A stretch of DNA of 64,000 nt from Paramecium sonneborni (taxonomy: Eukaryota > Ciliophora > Oligohymenophorea > Peniculida > Parameciidae): contig CAJJDN010000022.1 of assembly GCA_905182985.1 (NCBI GenBank), positions 399,450 to 463,449 of the forward strand, given 5' to 3'. This document shows, piece after piece, positions 33,601 to 45,284 of this stretch (position 1 is its first letter; every line of letters begins with the position of its first letter). A program made the position numbers and the translations under genes. The notes beneath the pieces are model-generated. The model saw only the letters and a list, made by a program, of their open reading frames with translations, did not search any database and was not told where the DNA came from.

Positions 33601-36600
33601 TCAATTAATATAACACAAATCACAAATTTAACAAAGGTTTCCTTTTTAAGAATGTATTGCTTTATCAAAAAGACATTAATTGTAATTTGATCCTTTTTAT
33701 ATTGTCAAAGTATCAGCAAATATAATTTTACAACCTTGTTATAAATAGTCTTCCTCAAAATCAATTTAATGCTCATTCCTGGATAATTGCTCACAATTTT
33801 TGAGGATCTAGAATATAAATATTTGAATACTTTCTTAACATTCTCAATAACTTCAAGTTTAGCATAAGCTGATCCTTATGGAGCCTTTTCTAAAAGTTTT
33901 AATAAATATTTTGCTACTTGAGCTCCAGTCAAATGATTTTTATATTTATAAGCTAAACTCATAGCTGCTCTTAATGTAAGTGAACGATGTATTGGCTACA
34001 AATCACACATAGCCATATAACAAGCTAATTCAATTTGTCTAGATACACTTTAGTCTTTTTTTTTTAATTCACAATTCATAGCCATAATATAATTTAAACA
34101 GATTGGAATAATATCAGTGCTTTTATCATGAAATAAGGCTTATTTCAAAATATTCTTAAAAGTATATAAGGCATCTTGAAATTTACCATCAGTAGTTTAC
34201 TTATATCCTTATTTTAATAAATTCTAAGATGTCCTATTAAAATGTTATTTATCTTAAAGAGATTGTATCAATTATGGGGCAGATTATAAAAAAGGTATTT
34301 AAGATATTTACATGATTGAACTTAAACACAATTATTTCATATAATCTTTACATTAGTTAAGATCTGTCACATTTTTTGACTATTTCAAAGATTATTAACA
34401 TTATTAAAATTAACCAGTTACTAATTATTCTGCAGGTGATAAAACTATTTAATTATTAGTTATATTTTACCTTTTTTATAATCAGGGTATCCAAATTACA
34501 AATTTTTATAATCTAAAGTTGTTTAATTTAATTGCATTTCTAAGAGTTCTTATTCATTAATTTCCCATTAACAATCTTCGAAATTTTCATCATTATCTTA
34601 TTTTTATTAATTTTATTGTTTTTAATCATTATTAATGATCTTAAAATTATTATCATTTTTTTTTTCTAAATTACTTGTCTATTTCTATTATTATTGTTGA
34701 TTATTTTATTTGTTATCTTGATCTTCTTCAATTATTAAATTATATGATGAATCTTAATCAACAAAATTATGAGGCCAATTAATAGAAAATAAAGGATGTT
34801 GATTAGATCTAATAATTGAAATAGGAGGTTATAATGTTTCTGGCTACAAAGATTATAACCATTCTAAATCTTCAGATATAACAAACTTTTAATCATATTT
34901 TAATCCATGCACAAATTTACTAAGATTTGCAATATGTTCTAATTTGCAATCTTATAAAAATTGAATTCTTTAATTAATATTTCCTAAATGTAATAAAGTT
35001 TAGAATCTAGTATTATGTTCATTTTATTCTTTAGCAATTGTACTTAAGACATTCAACTTTTCAGTTTAACCAGTAATAGTATAAAGAAATGCTAATTATT
35101 AAGAGGATCTCAATTTTTATTAACAAACTTCAACTATATTGTGATTGCCTTGTCTCATAGCTTCTTCAGATAATTATTAATAACAGATAGGAACCTTTAA
35201 ATCATCACAAGTTCTATAAGAAAGTTCTAAATTATTTGAAGCCAAAGCTAATTGAAATTTAGCTCTTTTGTCATCAACTAATTAATATGCTAACATTGAG
35301 TATCCTTTTTATTACAGATATGATGTTATTAAATCACCCATTTTTTTACGTGTTTTTAAGAAATTCTGAATAAACATTATGTTTTTATCTATTAAAGCTT
35401 ATTTAAAAAGCATTTCAGAACAATCAATATTCATTGTTAATAATTTACCTACATTATTCATGTAGAATAATTTATATTTTTCACTTTATTTATCTATTGG
35501 TTATTGTAATTAAATAATATAAGGTACACTTTCCATAGTTCCAAAAATACCTGAATCTCCATTTATTAATAAATATTTAATATGAACTTTGGTTGAATAT
35601 ATTATTATATTTTATGTTCGACTTAAAAATAGTACTGATTTTATATTTATTGATTCTGATATTTAAGTAACTCTTTAAAATTATTTTGTAAAAAGATAAA
35701 TAGTTTTTTTAGTTTAAATCATAACATATGTATCATTAGATAATACCTTTTTCATATTATTGAATTCATTTGAACAAGGAATTTGATGAATAATTTTATT
35801 AGCAACTGGATCTAATACATTTATAAATTAATCAGAGTAAAAGATTGCTTTACCTCCTAAATAAGAAAATATTTTATCGGCTTTATATCCAAGAGCTGTA
35901 TGAGAATCAACTTCAAAGTTATATATTTCTAGTTCAGAACTTTCTTTAGACTTTAGAATCTTTGATTTCCCAATAAAAATTGCAGTCTTACCAAGAAACA
36001 TTTGACTTATATTGGTTTAACATTCAAAAATTACATATTTACATATTCCTCTCTATTTATTATGAGTGTTCTATTTCAATCTGACTAAAAGTTAATTTTT
36101 GTTTGTTTCATATATATTTAATTAGATAAATTCAATATTATCTTGTAATAAATTATCAGAAATCGAGTTTTCTGAAAAGTTCTTAATAACTTTTTCTTAA
36201 TTATTTTATAAATCTATTAATTTGATTTATTTTTTGCTTCCAACAAATAAGTTCTTATTATCCATTAAATCAATAGCAGGTCTATTTTTAAATAATGTAA
36301 ATATGTATAAGGCAGAATCACTTCCTGCAGCAAAATAATTATTATTCTAATGAACAGCACTAACCCAAAATCTATCTTATTCATAGTTTGTAAAACAATC
36401 TATTTCAATTTTCTTTTTCATATCCCAAAATCTTATGGTATTGTCTTCAGAATCAGATATAAAGTATTCACCAAATGGATGAAACATAGCACTACTTACA
36501 TTGTTCTTTAATATTATTAATATTCAATTACATTATGTCCCAAATAAGAATCAGTCTCATATCCTCTACTTTCAGTAAATTTCCACACTTTTACTTTTTT

Positions 36601-37298
36601 ATCATCAGAAGCAGATAAAATCAAATTTTCTGTTGGACTGAAAGAACACCAATTCACACCTTGATTATGTCCTTCTAAAATTTATATTAATTCTAATTCA
36701 TTTTATTATTCATTTTAAACCTTAAAATTAAATTTACTTATATTACATTCTTTTATGTAAATCTTTTCTTCAATTATGCAATAGACCATAATCTAATAGT
36801 TTAATCTAAAGAACAAGTAATTAATAAATCTTTAGATGGATGAAATTCACAATGCATTACATAATGACTATGTCCTGTTATTATGGCTATCATCTATCTA
36901 GATTAATAATTCCATATTCTAGATGTTTAATCATCTGAAGCTGATACACACCATGGTAATTCTGGATGAAAATGTACACATCTTACAAAATCTAGATGGC
37001 CACGCAATACAAATTAACATTTTTTAGTTTTGTAATTCCAAATTCTTACAGTAAAATCATCAGAGCCAGATAAAAATAAACATAAAGATTGATGGAATTG
37101 AACTGATCTCACTGGACCTTCATGCTCAATAAATTCTTCTATTGTCTATTTATATATTAATTATATTTATACTCTTCCTAATCTGTAATCAATCATTTAT
37201 ATTGATCCAGAATGTAATCCAACAAGTAGCCATGGTTGTTTTGGATGAAATGATAATCCTTTTATTCTTTCTGTTTTCTTATGAAATTTTACAATCAT
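33601..37298 (-). CDS. COPA: Coatomer subunit alpha (alpha-COP)
   Basis: The subunit is part of the COPI coat for Golgi-to-ER retrograde vesicles. Start [20 protein letters not shown], followed by WD40 repeats typical of alpha-[104 protein letters not shown]. The first intron is 27 nt. A second propeller and a long helical region follow, with Asn/Gln-rich linkers in the middle. The C-terminal domain includes [20 protein letters not shown], a 23-nt intron, and a Cys-rich end ([10 protein letters not shown] ... [13 protein letters not shown]) where human alpha-COP has its zinc-like knuckle. Stop TGA 33601-33603. Not every intron was placed. Confidence 0.92.
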
Positions 37299-38019
37299 TT
37301 ATTTTTAATTATTTATCAATATTCTGTAAAATTTCAATATTAAGTCATAATACTATTTCCTAAATTTATCATCTTAAAAATACTATACATTCATATACTC
37401 TTAAGTACAAAATCAATAAAAGCATTTCAAATCTCTTTTTGATACAATATTAAGGGTTAACAATTATATAAATGAATGTTATTTTAAAAGCTAAACTTAG
37501 TTTTTCTTAATTTTAAAAACATATATATTAGTTAATTATTGAATCTTAAATATTTTATAATATCTTTCTTTGCTATTACAGATCAGAATATTTAATTATT
37601 TTAAAAATTATAACATAAAAGATCATTTATTTAAAATTAACAAGATAAATTTTATTAATTCTAAAATAAAGCCATTTATGAACTTTAACAAAGAATTGGT
37701 AAGTAATGGTAATAATAAAAGAGAAAAAGACTCTATTATATTTTATATTTATATTATTTAATGAAATAATTTATTTTTATTTTTGTTAAGAGGGTCTATT
37801 TAATTCTTAAAAGTTGAATCTAGATAATAAAAAATAGTAATTGAATAAATTTAAAGAAAATAAGTATATTTTCTTTAAATTATGTATGTAAAATATTTAA
37901 GTTAAAGAAACAAATGATTTTTTTATATGACTCTTAATTTAAGTAAAAAGAGTAAGTGAAGAAAATAGTATTCTAATAGTAATTGAATCACTTTATAAAA
38001 ATGTTATCTTAAAAATGTA
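37299..38019. other. Intergenic with a perfect hairpin
   Basis: About 720 bp between two minus-strand genes. A + strand frame near 37471 (MNVILKAKLSFSQF) is open for about 90 codons but unconvincing. It contains the perfect inverted repeat listed separately. Confidence 0.4.
37848..37881. repeat. Perfect 15-bp inverted repeat, 4-nt loop
   Basis: AATTTAAAGAAAATA, loop AGTA, then TATTTTCTTTAAATT. It is the longest perfect hairpin I noticed in the window, and lies between the IscU 3' end and the alpha-COP 5' end. It could affect transcription termination or mark an old insertion; chance in AT-rich DNA is possible. Confidence 0.6.
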
Positions 38020-38499
38020 TCATTTATCTTAATTTCCTGTTGATTAATTATTCTTGGATTAAAGATCTTCTATGGCTTTTTTGATGGCATCTTCTGCTAG
38101 CATACTGCAATGTAATTTAACAGGTGGTAATTTTAAATAACTTGCAATATCAGAATTCTTTATATTATATGCTTCTTCTAATGTCATTCCTTTAAGAATT
38201 TCTGTAGCATAAGAACTAGAGGCTATGGCTGAACCACATCCAAATGTCTAGGAATTTAGATAATTATATATTATTACTTTAAAAACAGCTTATTCAATAG
38301 TTTTACCATCTTCCCCAACTTAGATCTATAATTTCATAACATCTCCACATGCTGGTGCACCAACTAATCCTGTTCCAACCTTTGGATTACTTTTATCAAG
38401 AGATCCTACATTTCTTGGATTTTCATAGTGATCTATTACATTTGGATGATAGGTAAAGCGAGGAATATATTATATTGATCGCTTTAGAAGAGTTAACAT
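38020..38499 (-). CDS. ISCU: Mitochondrial Fe-S cluster scaffold protein IscU
   Basis: Start [20 protein letters not shown], a short mitochondrial targeting segment. The mature core runs [56 protein letters not shown] and [20 protein letters not shown]. All three cluster-binding cysteines are present (PACGD, FGCGSA, LHCS), as is the LPPVK motif recognised by the Hsp70 partner. A 30-nt intron sits just before TFGCG and is a multiple of three without in-frame TGA. Length is exactly 150 codons after splicing. Assembles [2Fe-2S] clusters with Nfs1 and frataxin. Confidence 0.95.
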
Positions 38500-38528
38500 A
38501 AATATAAAAATAATTTAAATTTTTTATT
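38500..38528. promoter_or_regulatory. 29-bp divergent promoter region
   Basis: This is the gap between the IscU start (-) and the phosphatase-like gene start (+); it holds only A/T-rich sequence. Confidence 0.5.
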
Positions 38529-41246
38529 ATGGCTTAGAACCAAATAGTAGGAGCAATTAAAATAAAAGACGGATTATTTATTGGAGATGAATTTGCATCA
38601 TAGGTTTAGTATTGAATTTATAAAAGGATCGAGAATTTATAATTACAAATAAAGTAACACATATAATAAATTGTGCTGGTACAGAAATTCAAAATAAATG
38701 GACATTAATGGGTACAAAGTATTTAACTTTTAATTGGTTGGAATAAGATAACGAAGTATCTATTTATATTTTTATTTTTAGGTCTTGTTTGATGAACGAG
38801 GTGAAAATGTAAATAAAATATTTACATTCATTGAAGAATGTTTTCAATAAGGTGAGAGTTGTTTGGTACATTCAGTTAGAGGATAGAGTAGAGCATGCTG
38901 TGTACTTGCTGCTTATTTTATGAAAAAGTTCGTTAAATTATTTAAATTTATTAGATATTCATGGACATTGTATAAAACACTTGAATATTTAAATTCTAGA
39001 CGTCCTGATCTTGAAATTAGAGCATCTTTTTTTTATTAACTAAATGCATTAGAAAATAAAATGAATAAATTAGGACCAAAAAGAACTGCATCATGGAATG
39101 AACTTACTTCGGACGAATCAAATCCTTAAAATGTTTAAGAAGAATTAATCATTAGAAATACTTTTTTGAATTCACATAATGGACCTGTTGATGAAATTTA
39201 TACTAATTTATAAGCTAAATAAGTATTAAATATAAATCATTTTTAGGGAGTTCTTGGTAAACTTACAAATTAAAAGTTAAAATGGAAAGATTAAATAAAT
39301 AAAGAAAATATTTAATTAGCTACTCTTGTTTATACAGGTTCTCCTGATTTTGTACCTGTTTCTGAAATCAATCTAAAACGTGATTCAGATACTTCTATAC
39401 TAAAAGTAATAATCAAATTTAATTAGGGAGCATAAAAAAATCAATCCTCAATCTAATTACCTAAATAACCTTAAATCTAATCAAGTTTTCCTAAAAGTAA
39501 TTAAAATACAACACAAGTAAGAACTGAAAGTAGCAAATCATAACAATAAGATTAAACTGATATTACAATCAATTCTAATTTAATTTCTGCTAATTTAACT
39601 AGTATACCTTCCTTTTAAAATTTATTATTGCACTGTGCAGCTAAAAGTAAAACACCATTATAATAATAATAATAACCACAATAGCTATAATAATAACCGC
39701 AACAATAATAATAATTATTATCCTAACAATCTAATATACCATAATTCTAATAATAATAATAAATCATAATTGAACAAAATAACAAAAAGCCTTAATTATT
39801 GAATAATTTTATTAAAACTACTGAGAATCAAACAGAATAATAATAACAGCATTTATTAGGAAATATATTAAATACTAATAATTAAATTCTGTAGAACACT
39901 TGTAATCAAATTAGAAGCAATTCTTTACAATAAAATGAAGAAAAAAAGTTATGTACAGATAATCAAAATAGACCAAGCTCATTGAAATAAAAAGATAACT
40001 AGAATTCTATTTTAACAAATTTTTAAGAATTCAAAAATTAAGTTTAATAATCACTTAATTATTTTAATAAATAAACTGAGGCACTTTTAAATTTTGATAA
40101 ATAATCCTAATAATCCTAAACAACATAAATTTCAAATCAATAAAATAATACAATTTAATAAAAAAATAAATTAGATTAATTAATAAGTCCAACATTAGTA
40201 TAAACAATGAATTCTACTAAGCATTCAGAAATATAAAAAACTCTCACCTAATCCATTTCTTAATTATAATCTAGTTATTAAAAATTTCAACAACTTTAAT
40301 AAAAAACTTAAATAAAACAGTCATAATCTCAATCTTGCATTTAAAAATAAAACATTTAAAATTCTGAATTATCTTAAATTAATTAGCCATCTATGTTAAA
40401 ATAAGTAACTTTAATAGATAGAAGTTCTTCTTTAAATAAAAATTAAGAAATAATAGATTCAAAGCTCAGGCCTAATAGTACTGAAATTAAAGATTAGCAA
40501 AAATCTATTGGAATATAAAAAAAAGAAAACTTATCTCCTTTTTCAAAAGATCAACCAAAAAAAGTATCACAACAAGGACCTCCTTTACCATAATCTAGTT
40601 CATAAATATACTTAAGAAATGTATAATGTAGAAGATAAGCTGCATCTACTTTGAGAAATTAATAAAAACCAAATAATTCCTTTTAAGATAAGTACCTAAA
40701 TTAAAGTGCTAATTAAGCATAAAACAATAGTTTTAATAATAATAGCAATTCTGCTATTGAAGCTGATTAAAAATAACAAACAAAAGGAATAGTTTCAGAT
40801 CTTAATTAATTTAAAAAATTGATATCCCCTTAAAATCCGACTAAAAGTTAAGCTTAATTTGTTAAAAATTAGCCAATAAAAGTCTTGCAAGAATTAACAG
40901 AAAAAACTCAATCATAAAAATAAGTGTAAAATTTTTAAAATATTTTATAGAAAAGCCAAAGATAATATTTCTTCAACTAGCTTTACATTAGTTTAAAAAC
41001 CGTCTTCAGTAAATACGAGAACTTTTTCGCCTGCTATTAAAAGTATTTAATTTACATCAATTCTAGATGAGCCGAAAAGTAAGACTACAAATGATTCTAC
41101 TTTAAGACATAAAATTAGAAATTCTTCTCCAGGTAAAAATATTAAATTTTCTAATCTTAGGAATAGCAAAGGATTAGGATTAATCTAATTCATTTTAAAA
41201 TATATCATAAACTTTACAAGGAAAAAATAGTTGGAAAATGTTTTGA
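38529..41246 (+). CDS. Dual-specificity phosphatase-like protein with Cys-to-Ser active site
   Basis: Start MAQNQIVGAIKIKDGLFIGD. The N-terminal 170 residues form a DSP fold: VTHIINCAGTEI, WTLMGTKYLTFNWLEQDN, IFTFIEECFQQGESCLVH, and a signature loop HSVRGQSRA where HCxxGxxR(S/T) is expected; Ser (38872-38874) replaces the nucleophile while the Arg is kept. After it come LAAYFMKK, a 27-nt intron, YSWTLYKTLEYLNSRRPDLE and IRASFFYQL. The remaining roughly 700 residues are low-complexity Gln/Asn/Ser with poly-Gln runs from TAA. Introns of 23, 26, 27, 25 and 28 nt leave a multiple of three. Resembles STYX-type pseudophosphatases that bind phospho-proteins without hydrolysis. Confidence 0.82.
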
Positions 41247-41327
41247 TACAAGTACTTTTATTTTATATTTTTTTAATATATTATAATTAAGTAATTTTTG
41301 GTTATAAAATAATTTTAAAATAAATGA

Positions 41328-42858
41328 TCAATCAGTTTAAGTATTATGGGAATTTAATTCATTATCTAAATTTCTAAAAGTATCTTCCATTATAAATTTC
41401 GAACCTTATTGCTGTTAAAAGGTAATATGATGAATTCCTAAATTATCGCTAAAATCTTTTCTTTCATTTTCTTTGTCTTATAAATGATATCTATTGATAT
41501 AAAAATGCTGTTTACATGCCTGCAGATTAAAGTGAAAATTTATCTGGATCACTAGAATCAAATGTCTTTTTATTGAATTAAATGTCTTATTCAGTAGTAC
41601 AATACAATAAAGTCTACAAATTTTAGATTTCATAGTGTTAATTCATAATAGTTTTTTATTAAGATTCAATTTGCCTTTTTTAAATTTAAATTATTTATTT
41701 CATTTTATTAAATTCTTTCTGTTAGACAAGTGAATTGTTTGATGGTTAGTTAACTTTTTTTTCTTTTAATAAGAATTAATTTATAACTGTTTACATTTCT
41801 ACTAATTTTTATTCACATATGTCTTTCTCCTTTTGTAATTATTCCAATTAGGCTTGATAAAATAAGACTTCATTTTGTACTGATGATCTTCTTGATAAGG
41901 ATTCAAATTAGTTACTTTTTTTTTGATTTAGAATATTCAATTATTACTATTATTTTAAAGTTGACAATTCTTCTTATTTTGATTCCAACTTATTCATAAT
42001 TTCATACTATTATAATTCTAAATTTTCAAATTATTATTACAAATGTTAAATAGACTAATCCTTAGCTAATAAAAGTTATCTAAGCTCATTTAATTCATTT
42101 TATAATTAAGAGATTTCTTTATTTTTTTAATTTAAAAGTTACTCATTGTTATTTTGATTAATAACTTTATTTCTTTCGCTTTTTAATTATTTCATATCTT
42201 CTAATAATGATAAATTTTGTTATTTTAAGTTATTAAAATCTTTATTTTACTATTCAAAATTAGTTCTAATAAATTCAAGATCTTTTAACATTTCTTCATT
42301 TTAAGAATATAATTTTTGATTATCTGAATTTAAACGTATATTAGCTTCTTACAATTTTTGATTTTCTTATTCTTTTTATGATATTTATTATTTTGATTCT
42401 CTCAATAATATATTTAGTTATTCAATTTTTTCGCATTATTCTTTAAGAATGTTGGATTTTTACTAAGAGACATTTTTAACATTTAATTAATCTTCTGATT
42501 ATCTTAGTTATGGTTTTAAGCAAGCATGAGTATGAGGACTATATGATTAATTATTTTGTGAATTATCAGGAGTTTTATCATAATGAAAACTAGCAGTAGT
42601 TTTAGTTGGAGTTTTTCTTAATATTTGTTCTTTGGATTTATTTATTGATGTATCAAGTCTCAGATTCCCTGTGCTACTTTAATTAATTTATTTCATGATA
42701 TCTAAAGTTTTGGTTGATTATTGAGTTTCTAATTTATTTTTTTGATTTAAAAGCATCTCAATTCTTAAAGGTTGAATGGGCATTGAAAGTATGTCTGGTT
42801 AAGGAATTTTGATAGTTTTATCCTATGGAACAGAATTTTTTGATTTTGAGATATTCAT
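41328..42858 (-). CDS. Coiled-coil protein, 501 residues
   Basis: Start MNISKSKNSVPQDKTIKIPQ. A disordered head of about 130 residues with TPTKTTASFHYDKTPDNSQ precedes a long coiled coil (EKIEQLNILLRESKQQI, NEEMLKDLEFIRTNFEQQNK, QLQNELNELRQLLLAKDQSI). A short C-terminal region follows a 25-nt intron (DKENERKDFSDNLGIHHITF, MEDTFRNLDNELN). Exactly 502 codons including the stop at 41328-41330. Its start lies 40 bp downstream of the katanin p80 stop, same strand. No named family. Confidence 0.75.
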
Positions 42859-42898
42859 TAACGACTAAAATATTATATATTAACAATTAATTTAATAT

Positions 42899-45214
42899 TC
42901 AATTTAGCATTTAATTCTAATTAATTTTTTTGAGAAATCCAACTATTTCTATTTAAAATTTTTTAGCCATATCTGAGATATCTTCTTTATTTCTATCAAT
43001 TATTTTTTGTAGTTTTGGTGTTTAAACTATAATTTTAAATTGTTCAATAACTCTATCATATTTCTAAATTCTTTCTTCTCTTGCAATATCTGTTTTAGAT
43101 AATTAATTAAATAGCTTAATATTTAGAATTTCCTTAGATAAATAATAATCTATTACATCTCGAAATTAATTAAGAGTAGTTTAAGCAAATTAAAGGCCTC
43201 CCCTAATATATGAAGTATATTTAGATTCAATTAGAATTCTAGCTTTTTCTAATAACATAGGAATAGATTCTATCGGTACTTATCCAAACTTAGGAGATTG
43301 GGAATAAAGAGATAAAGCATCTTATAAAATGGATGGTTCTATTACTCTAATATAAAATAAAAATTCTACTAAGCAATAGCATTCATAGCAGATTTAAGAT
43401 TGTTAATACTCCACCAATGAAGTATAGGTCTCATATAATTCATTCTTTAAGTCAAAACAGATTATACTTTATTATGATCTTTTGCAATCTCATGGATAAG
43501 ATCTACTTATTTAAACTTTTCCTTATTTTAATCTCCCATCATAAATTATGATAGAGTTAAATCACTTGAAGCCATAATCTCAGATTCATCTGGAGGATAT
43601 TCATCCTCTTCTATGTTAGGAACAATTACTTTAGGAACAATTACTTAAGGAACATTAATATCTTACTATTTTTATTAATTATGTTAAGGTGTATGTACTT
43701 AATATGAAAAGTATTAATTTGTATCATTATTTTAAAATTGCTATGGCTATTATGACAATAAATTTTGTTATAAAAATAAATGATTTTATTATTGTTATTG
43801 CTGATAAAGTTGATTTCCTTATTATTATTATGACAAAGGGTTTTATTAATATTAATATTACATTTGCTATTAAGTAAATTGTTGTTATTGCTAAAATCCA
43901 GTATTATTTGGAAACGGGGATACAATTATTTATTATTATTAATAGTAAGGTTGCTGCTACTATTACTATTACTAAATATCTTTCATTTATTCATTAGATT
44001 TTTATCTATCATACTAATAATCTTAATTTAATATGTTTTAAGCTTGCATTTATAATGATGGTTTGCTTTTAACTTTACTTTCTGAATCTGATGGTTTTGG
44101 ATTTGCTGTTTAGATATCTTATCTTTTATCTGGTGTTCTTCCTCTTTTTACAGAAGGACCTCCTCCACTTGATCTAACATCTATATTTTTAGTATCTTGA
44201 CAAATAGTTTTGAGATTAACACCATGAAGACTAAAACCACTTTATAAATTTGAAGCAAGTCCTAATAGTTGATCTCTTTCTTAAACAACTATTAAATCTT
44301 ATACTCCTCTCCAACTGCTTTCGACATTATCTAAAAGTTAACAATCATGTTCAACATCCCAAACTTTTAAAGAGTCATATGCAGCAGAATATAATACTTT
44401 TCCATTTTATTCAAATAAGATGCATTAAATTGGGGTTGTATCAGTTCTGGTAGATGAAATCTAATACTTATAGACTTAAATTACTTAGGTTAATCTATCT
44501 AAATCCCAATATCTAACACATCTATCTCCTCCACCTGAAGCTAATGCTTTATCAACTGGATTAAAACTTAGACATGTAATTTAACTATCATGTTAAGAAA
44601 AAGATGAGATTTATTTAGCTGAGGCAATATCCCAAATTTTAACTTATCCATCATTTGAACCAGATGCCAATAATTTACAATTTGGAGAAACAGCTAAAGC
44701 GTTGATTTGCATACTATGACCTTTAAATTGATTTACTGCAGTTTTAGATCTTAAATCCCATAATTTAATTGAAGTATCATAAGCTCCACTTAAGAGAAGA
44801 TGTTTATTATCTTCAGTTGGATAAATACAAAGAGAATTTACACAAGTAGTATGTCCTTTGAGTGTTTAAATTTCTATTCATGATATATAAAAATGGTTTT
44901 ACATTTTTAATTTTCAATATCCCAAATATTGATAATACCTCTATTGGAACCAGAAAATAATTCAGTCTCACAAAAATTAAAATTGACACTAGCAACTTCA
45001 ACTTATGCATTTGAATTATTTTATTAACTTAAAGTCTAACTATGTATTATTGAAATACAGAAATGGGTTTTGGATTTCCAATTTACCAAATTTGAACACA
45101 ATTCTTTTCATCTCCACTAGCTATAAATTTCTTAGAATATGTTCCAAATCGAGCACAGAGTACTTTTGAGGTGACTTATAAATCAACTTAATTAATAATT
45201 TGATTTACATACAT
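42899..45214 (-). CDS. KATNB1: Katanin p80 regulatory subunit (WD40 + con80)
   Basis: Partner of the p60 AAA ATPase in microtubule severing. Start MYVNQIINQVDLQVTSKVLC. WD40 propeller: KKFIASGDEKNCVQIW, LFSGSNRGIINIWDIE, TLKGHTTCVNSLCIYP, LLSGAYDTSIKLWDLRSK, FKGHSMQINALAVSP, LASGSNDGQVKIWDIAS, ALASGGGDRCVRYWDLD. A linker with long Gln runs (about 43700-44030) precedes the C-terminal con80 domain (VDLIHEIAKDHNKVQSVLTQ, RMNYMRPILHWWSINNLKSA, LLEKARILIESKYTSYIRGG). A 23-nt intron precedes TLSQQNNSNA and a 29-nt intron follows the WDIEN block; the frame needs one more intron that I did not place. Stop TGA 42899-42901. Confidence 0.88.
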
Positions 45215-45284
45215 AATTTCTAGTTTCTCTTCTTCATTTTTTTTAAATATATATATAATAATTACTTATATAATTACTAATATT

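Noticed and set aside
43641..44030. TTA/TTG-rich tract as a microsatellite or non-coding repeat; also short frames on both strands
   Set aside because: It is the Gln-rich linker of katanin p80 read in the ciliate code; the other frames are shadows.
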